Notes under the pieces: model-generated
What the model was told of the DNA's origin: nothing
Seen by the model: the letters and a program-made list of their open reading frames with translations, nothing else
Databases searched by the model: none
Source of the DNA: Cavia porcellus
Taxonomy: Eukaryota > Chordata > Mammalia > Rodentia > Caviidae
Length of the DNA stretch: 64,000 nucleotides
Direction of reading: 5' to 3'
Assembly (NCBI RefSeq): GCF_034190915.1
Contig: NW_026947507.1
Location: forward strand, 16,502,501 to 16,566,500
Shown: piece by piece, positions 1-10,930 of the stretch
Numbering within the stretch: position 1 is the first letter of the stretch
How the letters are laid out: the number at the start of each line of letters is the position of its first letter
Program-made: the position numbers and the translations under genes

Positions 1-1435
1 TAGTATGTCTTAGCTTCTCTTTCTCTCCCATTCCCCTCCCCTCAACTTCTCTCCTTATTTTGAAAGCTTTGTTCCACTTTATCCTTTTTCTCATTTTTCT
101 TTCCCTCTCTTCCCTCCTCATTCCCCCTTTATTTAAACAATTTCTTTGTATTTCACATATCTATTATATATTTTATTACTGACACTTTAATTTTATCACA
201 TCAAAGAAATTGCAATATTTACACGTGAGTCTGATTTAAATGGCTTAAAAGTATGGTCTCGAGATGCATCCATTTACTGAAAAAAAAATCTCAAGTTTAC
301 CCTTCTTTAGGGCTGAGTAGTACTCCATTTGTTTAAAAAACCAGATCTTTATCCATTACTTTTTTGATGGGCATTTGTGTCATACATACAGTTTGTAAAA
401 GCTAAGTCTTGAAATCTACTATGTTGCTTTAACAAACTCAGGGCAAATTTTCCATATTAGGTTCTCTAGAATATCAACTACTAAGGGATTTCAGAAAAAT
501 CTGTAAGAATTAATTATGACTATTTAAGAAAATATGACAAAATCAAATATACTATCATCATAGAAATGAATTAAAAAGAATCAAAAACCCTGAGAACATA
601 CTCTTTCTTTATTGCTAACTTGGTAACAATTCATTTGAAAGTAGCTTTTCATCTTCTATCTGCATATATTTATTTTTACTGATCATAGATTTTCTTTTTA
701 TGGAAAATGTTATATGCGTCAACATTATATGTGTCAGTATTCATAAAATATGAGAAAGTGGTATAAATAGAAAAGTTTTGAATGTACCTGTGTTTGCCTG
801 AAAATAAGACTTCTCCAGAACATAATCAGCCTTGAAAACTAGAGATCAAAAATGCCAATCCCAAACAAACCTTCCTTGCCTTTCCTGCCATCATACTCTC
901 TTTCTCTATGGCTAATATGTAAGGCAGGTGAGCAAGAATGGGCAGTGGTCTCTAGTGTTTTAGGGTATACTCAGGTTTAATTTCTGGAAAAGAGAATAGT
1001 AGACATATTCATTGAGAAGCAATGCAAGGCATACATTATCTTATTTATAAACATAATTTCATGCTTTTTGTCCCAAACCGGTTTCTCACATTGACTTACA
1101 ACAACACCTATATTAAATGCTATCTTGATATATACACTCAGATATTTAATAGGTTTCTTAGAAACAGTAAATCCAAAATACTTCCCATCTTCCATCTCTC
1201 CATCCTCTGTGTCACCCCTGTTGTAGTAAGACTGCCCTGTACTCCACATACACACCACCTGCTCAGTAGCTCATGTTAAAAACCAGTAGTCATTCTTCAG
1301 TCTCATCTTTTTTTCCTTCTTCAACTTTGAATCCACCAGTAAACCCTTTCTCTTTGTAACCTTTCCTGAACACTGCCATGGCTATGAGACATCTTCAGTT
1401 CTTTCTAAATTAAAGAGATTCATCCTCCCTATGTC
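1..1435. other. Non-coding stretch, pyrimidine-rich at the left edge
   Basis: No gene is recognised. Bases 1-140 are a C/T-rich tract. The rest is AT-rich unique-looking DNA. Overlapping open frames on both strands at about 977-1279 match no family and look like chance. Confidence 0.5.
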
Positions 1436-1965
1436 TCTGCTTCAAACTCATGTCTCTCACCAGTCTCTTCATTCATTTCTAAAAACTACCTCACCCCAAG
1501 CCTGGTGTCTTCCAGTGGCTTCCTATCACAATAAGAAAAAAATGAATCTAAATCTTCACTTGACTTATGTGGCAGAGTCTATATAGCTAGCTTTCTGATC
1601 TTCACGTCTTTCATGTTCTCAAAAATTCTCATTCCCTTTCCTTTTAAACATCTTTCTCCCAGACTGCCCCCTAGCAGTTCCTGTTTTGTATCACGCATGT
1701 CATTTCTCAGAATCGCCTTCTCTAATGGATCTTTCTAAAATGCATTCTTAGTTTTTTAAATCACTTTTCTTTTTATCACTAACTTTTCTTTTTATCACTA
1801 ACCACTCAGTAACTTTTGTTATATATTTATAGGCTTAATTATTTACTTTGTCCTACTAAGATACATTTTCCTAATGTAAATATTTTTAATTTTCCCTTCT
1901 TGGTTTACAGTAGCTTTACTGGCAGGAATAATTTCTATCATCTGACAGACACTGAGTAGTTGGTA
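1436..1965 (+). repeat. Diverged LINE L2 3' fragment
   Basis: The order of motifs follows the L2 3' end. A 'ccagtggcttcctatcacaa' stretch precedes an A-rich segment. A 'cccagactgcccc' and 'agcagttcctg' region follows, then a 'cactaaccactcagtaac' region and an AT-rich tail with 'tatatttataggctta'. Divergence is high, as expected for an ancient element. A short internal duplication of 'cttttctttttatcactaa' lies near 1762-1801. Recognition is from memory of the L2 consensus without alignment. Confidence 0.5.
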
Positions 1966-3585
1966 ATAACATGACTTTTGCTATCTAAGTGTTATAATAA
2001 TTCCCTGTTTGATTCTTCATGTCCTACAAATGACCCTGATTAATCCTTAGCTATAGATGAATTTACTGAATGATTCCCCTTATTGATACTTTATTAGGTT
2101 CCATATTTTATAAAAATGTTTTGAAGGTTCACATTCTTAAATGTGTATCAATTTCCATTTATTAAAAGACAATAGATAAAATGATCATTTTAATGCATTT
2201 GTCCTCAAAATATAATAATTTAAGAGCCTCTGAGTGATGATTTTAAAAGGCACCATGGTGGTCCCTGCTCATCTCATAGCTCAGTTTTTTATTTCTGTCA
2301 TTTTATCATTAAGTAGGATTTTATTTGATGTTTTATATTTTCATTTTAATATCTTTTGCATAATTTAACTCAATATAGTTTAATTTACTTCATGTAATTG
2401 ATTTGGAGGCACAAAGATTTTGAAGGTCAACATTTTAGGCAAACTAATTCACATTAATATTAAATTGATCAAATGAGATTAATATATCACAAATTGCCTT
2501 TAGGACTATGAATCTTATTTAAAAGTCTTAATTTCTTATAAAGACTATCTGTTCTCATTTAAGTGTCCATTATAATCAGACTCTGTAAAATCCATGGTTG
2601 AATATTTTTCTCATTTCATCTTTATCGGAAAATAAGAATTAGATAATCAGTTGCATTAATTCATTAAAAAGAGGACTTGGAGGTTCACTGTGGATTACTA
2701 AGCCTGCTCATGGATGTACACATGGCAAGTGATGAACCAGGAAATGAATATTAGTCTATCCAACAATACCCTTTTTTTAGCCAATACATTCACAGCACTT
2801 CTAGAAAAAGAAAGTGCTCCATAGGAAGTAATAGTTTTATAAAATGAAAAGTTCCATTATTTACTAACTTTGTGGAATTTGGCTAGATGTACACTAGATG
2901 GTACCATAAATTTATTTTAACTGCTTCGTAATTTTCTTAAGGTTATCAGGGATGTTTTAGCTATTATCTACTTGATTTATAGTCATAAATGTTTGCAGAA
3001 AAAAAAAACACTTTAGTTATTGAGGGCATTTTTTGCTGTTCTCTTTGAATCTCTACCAGGGATAATGTATTCTTAGTAAAATAGTAAAAAAGAATGCCTA
3101 GATACTGTCTTATAACACGTGGACTATATTAGAAAACGCACTTCTATGGTCCATATTTAATAAAGGCAATAAATAACAAGTTATGTAGAATGCTTCCATG
3201 ATTATTATGAAAAACAAAACAAAGTGAGAGCGATTAGCTGCGTAGGGGATGGAGAATAAGAACAAAGTCAAAATTTCAAAAAAATTACCACAGAAGACTG
3301 TTGAGTGAACAGCATTTGATCAGTAAACAGAAACTAGAGGTTAGTTATAAGAATACAGTAGGGAAGGATCTGGAGGGAGAGAACAACCAGAAAGAAGGTT
3401 TCTAGACCAGGAAGGAGTTCACAGAAGTACACGAGAGCTGAGAAGTGCTTGGGGCTGTCATCTGCCATGGTAAGAACTCCTTTTACTCTAGGGACATGAC
3501 AGCCTTCGGAATGCTGGAGTAGAGGAAAGTTAGGTCCAGTCAATTTGTACAAGTGGCCTCTGTGTTTGATAATGGAGGTTTGAAA
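1966..3585. other. Non-coding AT-rich stretch, nothing recognised
   Basis: No gene and no confident repeat. A short poly(A) run lies near 3000. Open frames are under 80 codons and match nothing. Confidence 0.5.
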
Positions 3586-3830
3586 AGTAAACGAGAGTAA
3601 TCAGAAAGTTATTAATCCTGATGAGAGACAATGATAGCTTAAAGTAGCAACAAAATTTTAGATTCAAGATATTATTTTTAATTAGTGTCAATACAATGCC
3701 TTAACAGATGATAAGAGAAAGCTGCAGGAGACACCTTGGAGTGAAATCAGAAAACAGTAAGAGTTAAGATTTGGCTATGCTGAGTTTCAGACACCTATTA
3801 GACACTGTATCTCAGTCATGCTTTTGTGTA
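3586..3830. repeat. Possible ancient interspersed repeat
   Basis: The segment runs through 'gatgagagacaatgatagct', 'tagattcaagatattattt', 'gaaatcagaaaacagtaaga' and 'ttcagacacctattagacac'. This order resembles an old mammalian repeat that I recall but cannot name. Highly diverged; low confidence. Confidence 0.25.
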
Positions 3831-4064
3831 TGTTGAAGTGATTAGCAGGAACTATGATATCTTTCCCTGAGCTCAAATTTCCTTAAAAAGTCTTTCTCAA
3901 CAGAGTAGCAGTAACTATTGGCTGACACTAGATGAGAAGGCTATGAGTTACTAAAAGTTATTGGCTGTCATTTGAAATATTTATCAGGTTCCTGACAGAT
4001 ACTTGTAGTTTTACTATAGATTAACATTTAAGGTACATGTTTAATTTGAGCTCCTTATTCAGAC

Positions 4065-4828
4065 TATCATTCTTTTACTAAAAGAATGATAATTGTAGAA
4101 TTACATTTTCTTTGGAATTATATTTTCATTTTTACATGAAATCCCATTAAAAGCCATAAATTCAAAATCAACATAATAGTGCCTTGTGTAACTCCACATT
4201 TCTGCATGATTTGTCTAAGTGAAAAATAAATGAAAAACAAACAAACAAACAAACAAATACCTCAAAGATGACTGCTTCATTTTATATCTTTTATAACATT
4301 TCTGACAAAATATAATTCTGGGTCAAATATTTGGTCTGTTAGTATTTGAAAGTCAATACAAACAATTAATTTTTTCAAATAGAACTATTTTTAGAAAATA
4401 TTCTAATGATAACAACACTTATCATTAGAAAATATTCAAGATAAGGAGACTTGGTTAAGTGAACCATTAAATGGGTGTTATTTAATAAAATAAGGAAAAT
4501 GTTCAGAAGCTAGAAAGTGAGAAAATGAGCAATAATTTCTGTCATTGTTGCTACTGTTTTAACTATCCATATCTAGGAAAGTAACAATAATTATGTGTAA
4601 AAGAAAAAAAAAAGAGAAATTAAATATAACATCAGAGTGTCTCTGAGCACCAAGACAATTAATGCTTTGGATAAGAACATTAAGATTCAAAAAGATCTTG
4701 CCAGATGGACTGATAGGCGGTAACTGACAAGAGGGTATTTAACAAAGATAAATTAAGGTCCTAATTTAAGAACATTTATCTAGACGAATATATAATTTTT
4801 GAAAGTACTCCAATCTTTTCAAGATTGG
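4065..4828. other. Three perfect short inverted repeats and an (AAAC)n tract
   Basis: A 12-bp perfect stem with a 3-nt loop occupies 4065-4091. A 10-bp stem with a 6-nt loop occupies 4403-4428. An 8-bp stem with a 3-nt loop occupies 4810-4828. An (AAAC)n microsatellite lies at about 4234-4258. The remainder of 3831-5234 holds no recognised gene. Confidence 0.7.
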
Positions 4829-5234
4829 AAAAGTCTATTTATAGCTTATAGAACAAAGACTGTGCACTTAAGATCTGGTTCTAGATCCTAAGACACTGTG
4901 TGTACACCCTTGCCAAGGTCAGCACGGGAGCTTAATTTTTAATACTTCTGAAATGATGGAGTTTTGACTCAATCAGTCTCTATGTCCTTTAAGTTTCACA
5001 ACTAAAAATTCTATGAAACCAGATAATTACTGGCACAATGTCAATGAAGGGATGTTTCTAAACCATTTCTCTGGGTTTTTGATAGACTTCTAACATGCAG
5101 AATAATGTTGCATGCATATGTAAAGTGAGTACATACTGCAGAGAACTTAGAAGATAAACTGTAGTATATCATTCTCCTTGATCTTGTAATAATTCTGTAT
5201 TCTTGTCAGAGTCTAAATCCACGATCCGCAAACA

Positions 5235-5250
5235 CAGGATTATAATCTTT
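5235..5250 (+). repeat. Left target-site duplication of the 3.1-kb L1 derivative
   Basis: The 16-mer CAGGATTATAATCTTT here is repeated exactly at 8367-8382 on the other side of the element. The last T is ambiguous because the poly(T) tail follows directly. Confidence 0.95.
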
Positions 5251-6587
5251 TTTTTTTTTTTAATTTTATTTAAGGAGAAAAGAAAAAAAAGCAGGGAAAG
5301 GGTACAAGTTATACAGATTTACAGAAAAAAAATGAACAGTAGGAAATCACTAGTTAATGGATTACATCTTGTCATCTTAGAAATAATTGTTCAAGTCACA
5401 AAATTAAAGCTTGTAAAGTGGACATTCCATCAATGATACTGCAAACAGTTCTGTTCATTGATCCAATAAAACTCTGTGATATCATTTTCTATCTTATACA
5501 CTTAAATATACATGCAGTTATATAGTTTGGAGCACTTTCTTTTCCTCTCTTTTGTACCATGACTATTACACATTTTGGGTTTCATTGCTCCCACGGTTCT
5601 TATTACTTTTTTGGAATAGAGTAAAACCAAATGTGACATAACAGAACAGAATCGGTCAAGTCAAAAGGGTGGACATAATAGATAACGTAAAAACATAATA
5701 CAAGGTGATCAACAATGGTTACCATAATGCCTCCCGCTATCTCTAATAGAATTACCTATATCGTTAGTTATAATACAATTGAACAAAACAGTAAAGAATA
5801 AAACCGACAAAACCAAAACATTGGAGACATTGTAGGTCTTCAAAAGTAGATAAAAGTCAACAAGAATGGGCGTCATAATGAATCTCATTATCTTTACAGC
5901 TGATGCCTAAACTTTCGAACCTGATACTATCCAACAAAACAGAATAGGGGAACATCAGTTAAAAACCAGATGGTGAGAGTAATACAGGGCTTTAAATCAA
6001 GGTAATGAAAAGTCAAAGTGGGTTACTATAATATATCCTGCTATTTTTTTCCTTTAATTAAAATGATAAAGATAAAAAAGTAAATAATGGAGTGGAGATT
6101 GAGATAAAAGAGGGCATAACAACGAAACAGCGCAGATCAAAACATATCCATTTAAGCAGAATAGTGTTTCACCACCAGATAATCCTAACCTAAAAGTAGT
6201 TACCATATTGTCTCTTTCTTTGAAATCCTTGAGTACAACTTCGTATACTGTAGCATTAAATATATCAAAACAATGTAAAACCATTCAAGAGAATGACAGC
6301 ATTACAGAGTATTTAGAATCGACTAACAGAAAATGAACAATGGTTTCTGTATAATCTCCTTGTCTTTAAAAGGTTTTTGCTTATACTATCGTACATAATA
6401 AAATCCAGTAAGATACAGCCTATTTAGACCATTGGAGACAGAAGGACAAAAGCTAGATGAGACTTCAAAACAAGATGATACTAAATCAGTATTACCTATT
6501 AAGATGTCATTTTCTCCAAAATATCTGTTCCTATCACCCAATCTTCTCTGCCTCATTTCTGTTGAGCTCTTTTTCTGTCAGTAGCTG
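5251..6587 (-). repeat. AT-rich 3' region of degenerate ~150-bp units
   Basis: On the plus strand a recurring anchor of the type 'caatggttaccataatg' followed by 'ctcc..atct' and later 'aaaacag..aaaacca' appears near 5712, 5858, 6020, 6190 and 6332, giving spacings of roughly 145-170 bp. Units are strongly diverged from each other. No ORF2-like coding is present. The region lies directly after the ORF1 stop codon and ends in the poly(A) tail, so it serves as the element's 3' UTR. Related units occur at 47.9 and 55.5 kb. Confidence 0.6.
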
Positions 6588-7640
6588 TCAGTTTGTCTTC
6601 TTCATTTTGTTCTCTGCTCCATTCGTTGTGGCCTCTCTGCTATTATTTCTGGATTCTTTGTATTTTTCTTTTTTTAGAACATCCTGCAATACTCTCTTTA
6701 GAGTTGAATTGGTGGTTGCAAATCCCCCCAGTTCCTCTTTATCCTGGAAGCACCTTGTTTTTCCATCAATTTCCAGGGACAGTTGTGCAGGATATCTCAA
6801 TTTTGGCTGGAGATTATTATCTTTCAAAGCTTGAATTATTTCCCCCCACGCTCTTCGTGATTTGATGGTTTGTGCAGAGAAATCTGCTGTAATTCTGATG
6901 GGTATTCCCTTGTAAATGGTCTGTTTCTTGTCTCTTACAGCTTTTAATATTCTGTTCTTGTATTGAATTTCTGGAATTTTTATTATTATATGCCTGGGTG
7001 TTGCTCTGTTTGGGTTGTAGGTAGCTGGGGTCCTGTATGCCTCATACATCTGAGTATCTTTACCTTTTGCTAAATTAGGAAAATTCTCCTGGATTATTTC
7101 TGTGAGTAGCTTTTGTAGTTCACTTGTTTGTGTCCCTACTTCTTCTTTTATGTTCTTAATCCTTAAGTTATGGATCCTCTTATCATCTTCTTGTCTTTGT
7201 ATTATTGCTGTTTGTTTCTTTGTTATTTTTAAGAAGTTTTTCATTTCATTCTCCCATATTACAAGTCTGCCCTCCAGTTCAGATAGTCTGTCCTTAGTTT
7301 CTTTCAAGCTGTTATGCCAGTCTTCTATAGACTTCTTAGTATCTTGGTAGTGCCTTTGAACCTGCTTCACGTATTCTATGCTTTCTCTGTTTTCTCCATC
7401 AAACAATTCTCCCCTTTTTTTCTGTTCTTCCATTCCACCACCTGTTTTTTCTTGGGTGGTACTTAGCATTTCTCTAACTATTCTGCCTACTTCTAGCTTC
7501 AGGTCGTTGATAACTTCATTCCTGAATTGGTCTATGAGGCTCTCTATATGGTGCCTTATGTATATTGGTGCTGTGTCTGCTATTGCCTGTTTCTCAGAAT
7601 TGGGGGCTGAGGAGCCTTTCTTGTTGCTGCCTTTTCCCAT
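6588..7640 (-). CDS. L1-type ORF1 protein (ORF1p), intact
   Basis: A 350-residue uninterrupted frame runs from ATG (7640) to TGA, close to the usual ~340-370 residues of mammalian ORF1p. ORF1p is a trimeric nucleic-acid chaperone that coats the element's RNA in a cytoplasmic ribonucleoprotein. Residues 1-30 are basic and disordered. About 30-150 form charged, heptad-like helix (coiled-coil trimer). The RNA-recognition domain begins near residue 150. The conserved ATPRHI motif is at 213-218. A C-terminal domain of about 250-325 contains the YPAQLS motif at 283-288. The tail is basic. The start is supported by position just after the GC-rich leader and by the family's basic N-terminus. The oddity is downstream: no ORF2 follows, and the 3' region described separately begins straight after the stop. 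Lack of any stop or frameshift implies recent insertion. Confidence 0.93.
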   Translation of the reverse strand: MGKGSNKKGSSAPNSEKQAIADTAPIYIRHHIESLIDQFRNEVINDLKLEVGRIVREMLSTTQEKTGGGMEEQKKRGELFDGENRESIEYVKQVQRHYQDTKKSIEDWHNSLKETKDRLSELEGRLVIWENEMKNFLKITKKQTAIIQRQEDDKRIHNLRIKNIKEEVGTQTSELQKLLTEIIQENFPNLAKGKDTQMYEAYRTPATYNPNRATPRHIIIKIPEIQYKNRILKAVRDKKQTIYKGIPIRITADFSAQTIKSRRAWGEIIQALKDNNLQPKLRYPAQLSLEIDGKTRCFQDKEELGGFATTNSTLKRVLQDVLKKEKYKESRNNSREATTNGAENKMKKTN

Positions 7641-8366
7641 GCTGCCTCTTCTTCTCTGTTCCTTATATATGCAAGCTTATATAAGAGGCCCAGCTTCTCT
7701 CCCAGTCAGCCACAGCCTGATCGAATTGCGCCAGTTAGGTGTTCCCGCTCACCGCTGCGCACCAGGGAGTTACGGACCAGGCAGCCTACGCGTCTCCCCT
7801 CCCGGCCACCGTCAGGCTCTGGGATCTGGGTTGGGACAGCCTACCAGGTCCGCCGGCAGCGTCACGCAGGTCAGGTACTTTTCACCAATCCTGCCCGAGA
7901 GGGGGTTGTGTGGCTGGAGTCGCCACAGCGCCGTGCTCCCGCAGGACTGCTCGGGCCCAGAAAGTCCTCTGCTGGAGTCAAACTGTGGTAGAGTGTCAGT
8001 TTCTCTCACTCACCTCACCACAAGTCAGTGCACGCCTCCCTGCCGTTCGCAGATTGCCGTTCTCAGAGCTTCTGCGTGTCTCTCTCCTTGCGGAGCCACT
8101 GTAGAGGCAGCCAGCCGCCGCACGGCAGGAAACCCAAATCACGGCTTACAATGGCCCGGGGTCCAGCCTCCACACCGAGGCTTTTCTGTATCTGTTTTAG
8201 CACCAGGACTGCATTCCAAGTTGGCTTCTCTCAGCCCAGTTCGTTCCTGAGTCAGCAGAGCATATCTCCACCTGCTTATATCTCCTTAGTCCGCACCATT
8301 CCTGGCTTCTGAGCCGAGTCTTTCAGAGAGCCTCCGGTAGTTGCTGTTATCTGTCCGCCATGTTCT
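7641..8366 (-). promoter_or_regulatory. L1-type 5' UTR with YY1-like site at its start
   Basis: This GC-richer, CpG-containing leader lies between the element's 5' end and the ORF1 ATG. The first ~12 bases on the minus strand contain ATGGCGG, the reverse complement of CCGCCAT (8355-8361), which matches the YY1 core. In human L1 a YY1 site near the 5' end positions transcription start; the same role here is inferred. Being GC-rich, it sustains a long antisense open frame (7378-8250 plus). Confidence 0.7.
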
Positions 8367-8382
8367 CAGGATTATAATCTTT
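8367..8382 (+). repeat. Right target-site duplication of the 3.1-kb L1 derivative
   Basis: Exact second copy of CAGGATTATAATCTTT; the original flank continues as AAAACC, giving an endonuclease-like CTTT/AAAA junction. Confidence 0.95.
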
Positions 8383-8427
8383 AAAACCAATTTTCTGAAT
8401 GCAATGTAATTAATATTAAAAAAAAAT

Positions 8428-8477
8428 TAGTGAGAATTATTTTAAAACAATTTTGTTTTAAAGTAATTAACTCACTA
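8428..8477. other. 50-bp imperfect palindrome beside the L1 derivative
   Basis: The arms run TAGTGAG...TTAAAACA and TGTTTTAA...CTCACTA and are complementary with small mismatches around the TAATT part. The rest of 8383-9902 is AT-rich and holds no recognised gene or clear repeat. Confidence 0.6.
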
Positions 8478-9902
8478 TTTTCATGGAAATAATCGGAAAT
8501 TTTAGAAGTAATACTGTACATCTCCATTACAATTCACATTGTTTTGTGGTAAAACTAATTTATGTCTATATCGTTATGGGACATTTCTTCAGAAAAGACT
8601 TACACAACAAATAAAGCTCTCTACAAATTTCCACTGCAGTTTTAAGTAACAGTGAAGAAAACAAAGAACCCTTCTGACTAAACGCTTCAGCTGAATAGGG
8701 CAGTTCCTGGATATTCCATAAAATTCCTCTGGGTGCCTGAGATCACTGTTCCTTAAGAACCCAAAAAGGCTTTTGTCAGCTCTATGTTGATAGTGCCTAA
8801 GTAAGCAGAGAATCAATTAGTAGCTTTTGGCCTCCTGACCTTCTTTAAAACCCTGCTGATACATTACATAGGAACCACTAGATTAAACTATTATCTGTGT
8901 TGAGAGTCTGTGTCAAGTTAATCAAGATGCTAAACAATGACTATATTTTAATAATGGCTCTATTATAGAGACTGAAAAGCTTATCTGACAATGTGTGCAA
9001 AGTACTCTAATATTTCTTTATTGCCCTGGAGAATAAATGCTAGGCTCTGCCTTTGAAATGTTTTGAATGAGAGTACAGTGTTTAATTCAACTTGGCCTTA
9101 AAAAACAAACCTGCATACTTCTGGATATAGTAATAAAATCAATATATCCAAGATAAGTTTTTAGTCTCAGTGTCCATTTGAGTTTCAAAAGACTAAACAA
9201 CAGAAATGTTCTGTTAAACTATAGATTATCCTTTTTTATATGTGCTTTACATCAGTCAGACAAAGTACTTTGTGCCACAACAAAAGCAAAGGAGAAGCGA
9301 CTTAAATGGGGCTGTTGGTGTAGTTGTCACAAATTCTGTGGTTTTTGGAATGTTAAACACTAGTAAAAGTTTCTATAGTTTTATTAGATAGAGCATCATA
9401 TCCTTTCCCCCCAGTTTTCTTTTAGTCCTACTGAGCTAAAGGTAAGAAGATTAGTTTGCAGATAGCTACATTCACACAATAACTCCATACTTTGCCAGAA
9501 CACAAATACTCCTCTATTCTTTGAGTAACTACTCACTACAAGTTTCACTATCCTTAGAACATTTACATCTATATCCTCCTTTAGCCTGTTCTGTTCCTTT
9601 CCATTTCAGCTAGAAAAATATATTATTTTGTGGTTTTTCTATATTGATATTGGATAAGATAGTCATTTATTCTTCAGGAGAAAAACTTCTATTCTGCTGT
9701 ATGATATTTAAGAAGTGATTTTATGCTATGTTATACATTTTATGATTTTTTTGTTTTAATAAATTTTTACATTTAAATAGCTTACTAGCCTAATGTTACA
9801 TATATACATACATGCTAATCATCATCTAGTGATCACCTAATTGGCAATGTCATTATGGGCACTATATTGATCTCCATAGCCCATATAATAATGAAGTATG
9901 TA

Positions 9903-10323
9903 CCTTACTGTTATGGCTTGTATGTAGTTGTCCCCCCAAAGTCCATGCAGTCATACTTGGGGCTTTTTCAAAGGTGACTGAATCGAGAGTGTGTGACTAA
10001 TGGATTAGGGGCCCTAGGATTATGGGTCCATGATTACTAAATCAATCCGCTGGTTGCTTTGGCACTTGGTATTCTGGATATGGTATAAGGGACAGAAGGC
10101 TTGTCTTTTCCCTTGTTTTTGCTATCTTCTACTCACCATGAACCTTCTGTTCTCCTCTGAGAATCCATCCTGCCTGCGATCCAGCCAACCATAGACTGAA
10201 CAAACTGTGAACTACAATTTTTACAACTTGAAGGTTTATTTATCTCTACAACTGTGAGCTAAGTAAACCTTTCCTCCCTTAACTTTTCTAAGCAAAGAGA
10301 AAAAAGAAACTAAGACACCTTAC
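9903..10323 (+). mobile_element. ERVL-MaLR solo LTR with intact 6-bp duplications
   Basis: The LTR spans 9909-10317 and starts TGTTATGGCTTGTATGTAG, the hallmark 5' end of MLT/MST/THE1-like MaLR LTRs. The family's 'actgtgagctaagtaaacct' segment follows at about 10249-10268. It ends AACTAAGACA. CCTTAC flanks both sides (9903-9908, 10318-10323). No internal region is present, so this is a solo LTR formed by recombination between two LTRs. Subfamily is not resolved by eye. Confidence 0.87.
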
Positions 10324-10925
10324 ATTTAAATACACATAACTTCCAGTTTTTCCCCAATGTCAAATTTATAACATAGTTTTGAAGTACTTTTCCTCTATTT
10401 TTCCTTAGGGGCAAATTTATTGGTGTTTACTTAAGGTATTCATCTTCTTATGATAAAAACTGTCACACATTCTAGAAAGTAAAATTTCCAACATCCAACT
10501 ACAAAAAGAAATGTCTGATAGTTTACTTGCTGTATCTGAATCTTTTTGATGTAATTTATATTTTGCTTTCTATGAACTGTGTTGATTTAAAATTGTATGT
10601 TTTATGCTCTTCACAGCTCGTATTTCATAACATTAGTGTAATTTACCCTGTACTTACTATATATTCCTGAGTCACTTTTCAAATGCATGTCACCAGTCTT
10701 TTGAGATGTGTTTGTTGATGAGTCCCAGAACCTTGCTTCCTGTTGGAGTTCCAAAACAATTTCTGTAAATCGGGAATGGTAATAGTTCTGAGTAGTGCTC
10801 ATATTTGAAAGACAACTTGTAAAATTGATGTCTTTAAAACTGAGCTGTAAAGTCCTCCTCAATTTGTCAACCCTGTTCATTACTTCCTGAATGTGGATGT
10901 TAAAAAAACAGCAAAATTATACTTC
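10324..10925. other. Non-coding AT-rich stretch
   Basis: Nothing recognised. The 89-codon open frame on the minus strand at 10611-10880 resembles no family that I know. Confidence 0.5.
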
Positions 10926-10930
10926 AGAAT

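Larger units (their letters stand above)
5251..8366 (-). mobile_element. Complete ORF2-less L1 derivative (HAL1-like non-LTR retrotransposon)
   Basis: Read on the minus strand, the element has a ~726-bp GC-rich 5' UTR, an intact ORF1 and then ~1.34 kb of AT-rich 3' sequence ending in poly(A) (poly(T) on the plus strand from 5251). Perfect 16-bp duplications flank it. The empty site reads CTTT/AAAA, close to the L1 endonuclease consensus TTTT/AA. A standard L1 is 6-7 kb with a ~1,250-residue ORF2 (endonuclease and reverse transcriptase); no ORF2 segment is seen here. Because the 5' end is intact, the element was copied without ORF2 and so was mobilised in trans. Half-L1 (HAL1) elements with this layout are known in mammals. 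An L1 with a private internal deletion is the alternative, but related 3' fragments at 47.9 and 55.4 kb argue for a family. Confidence 0.88.

Noticed and set aside
6457..6865. Antisense 90- and 125-codon frames over ORF1
   Set aside because: Shadows of the intact minus-strand ORF1.
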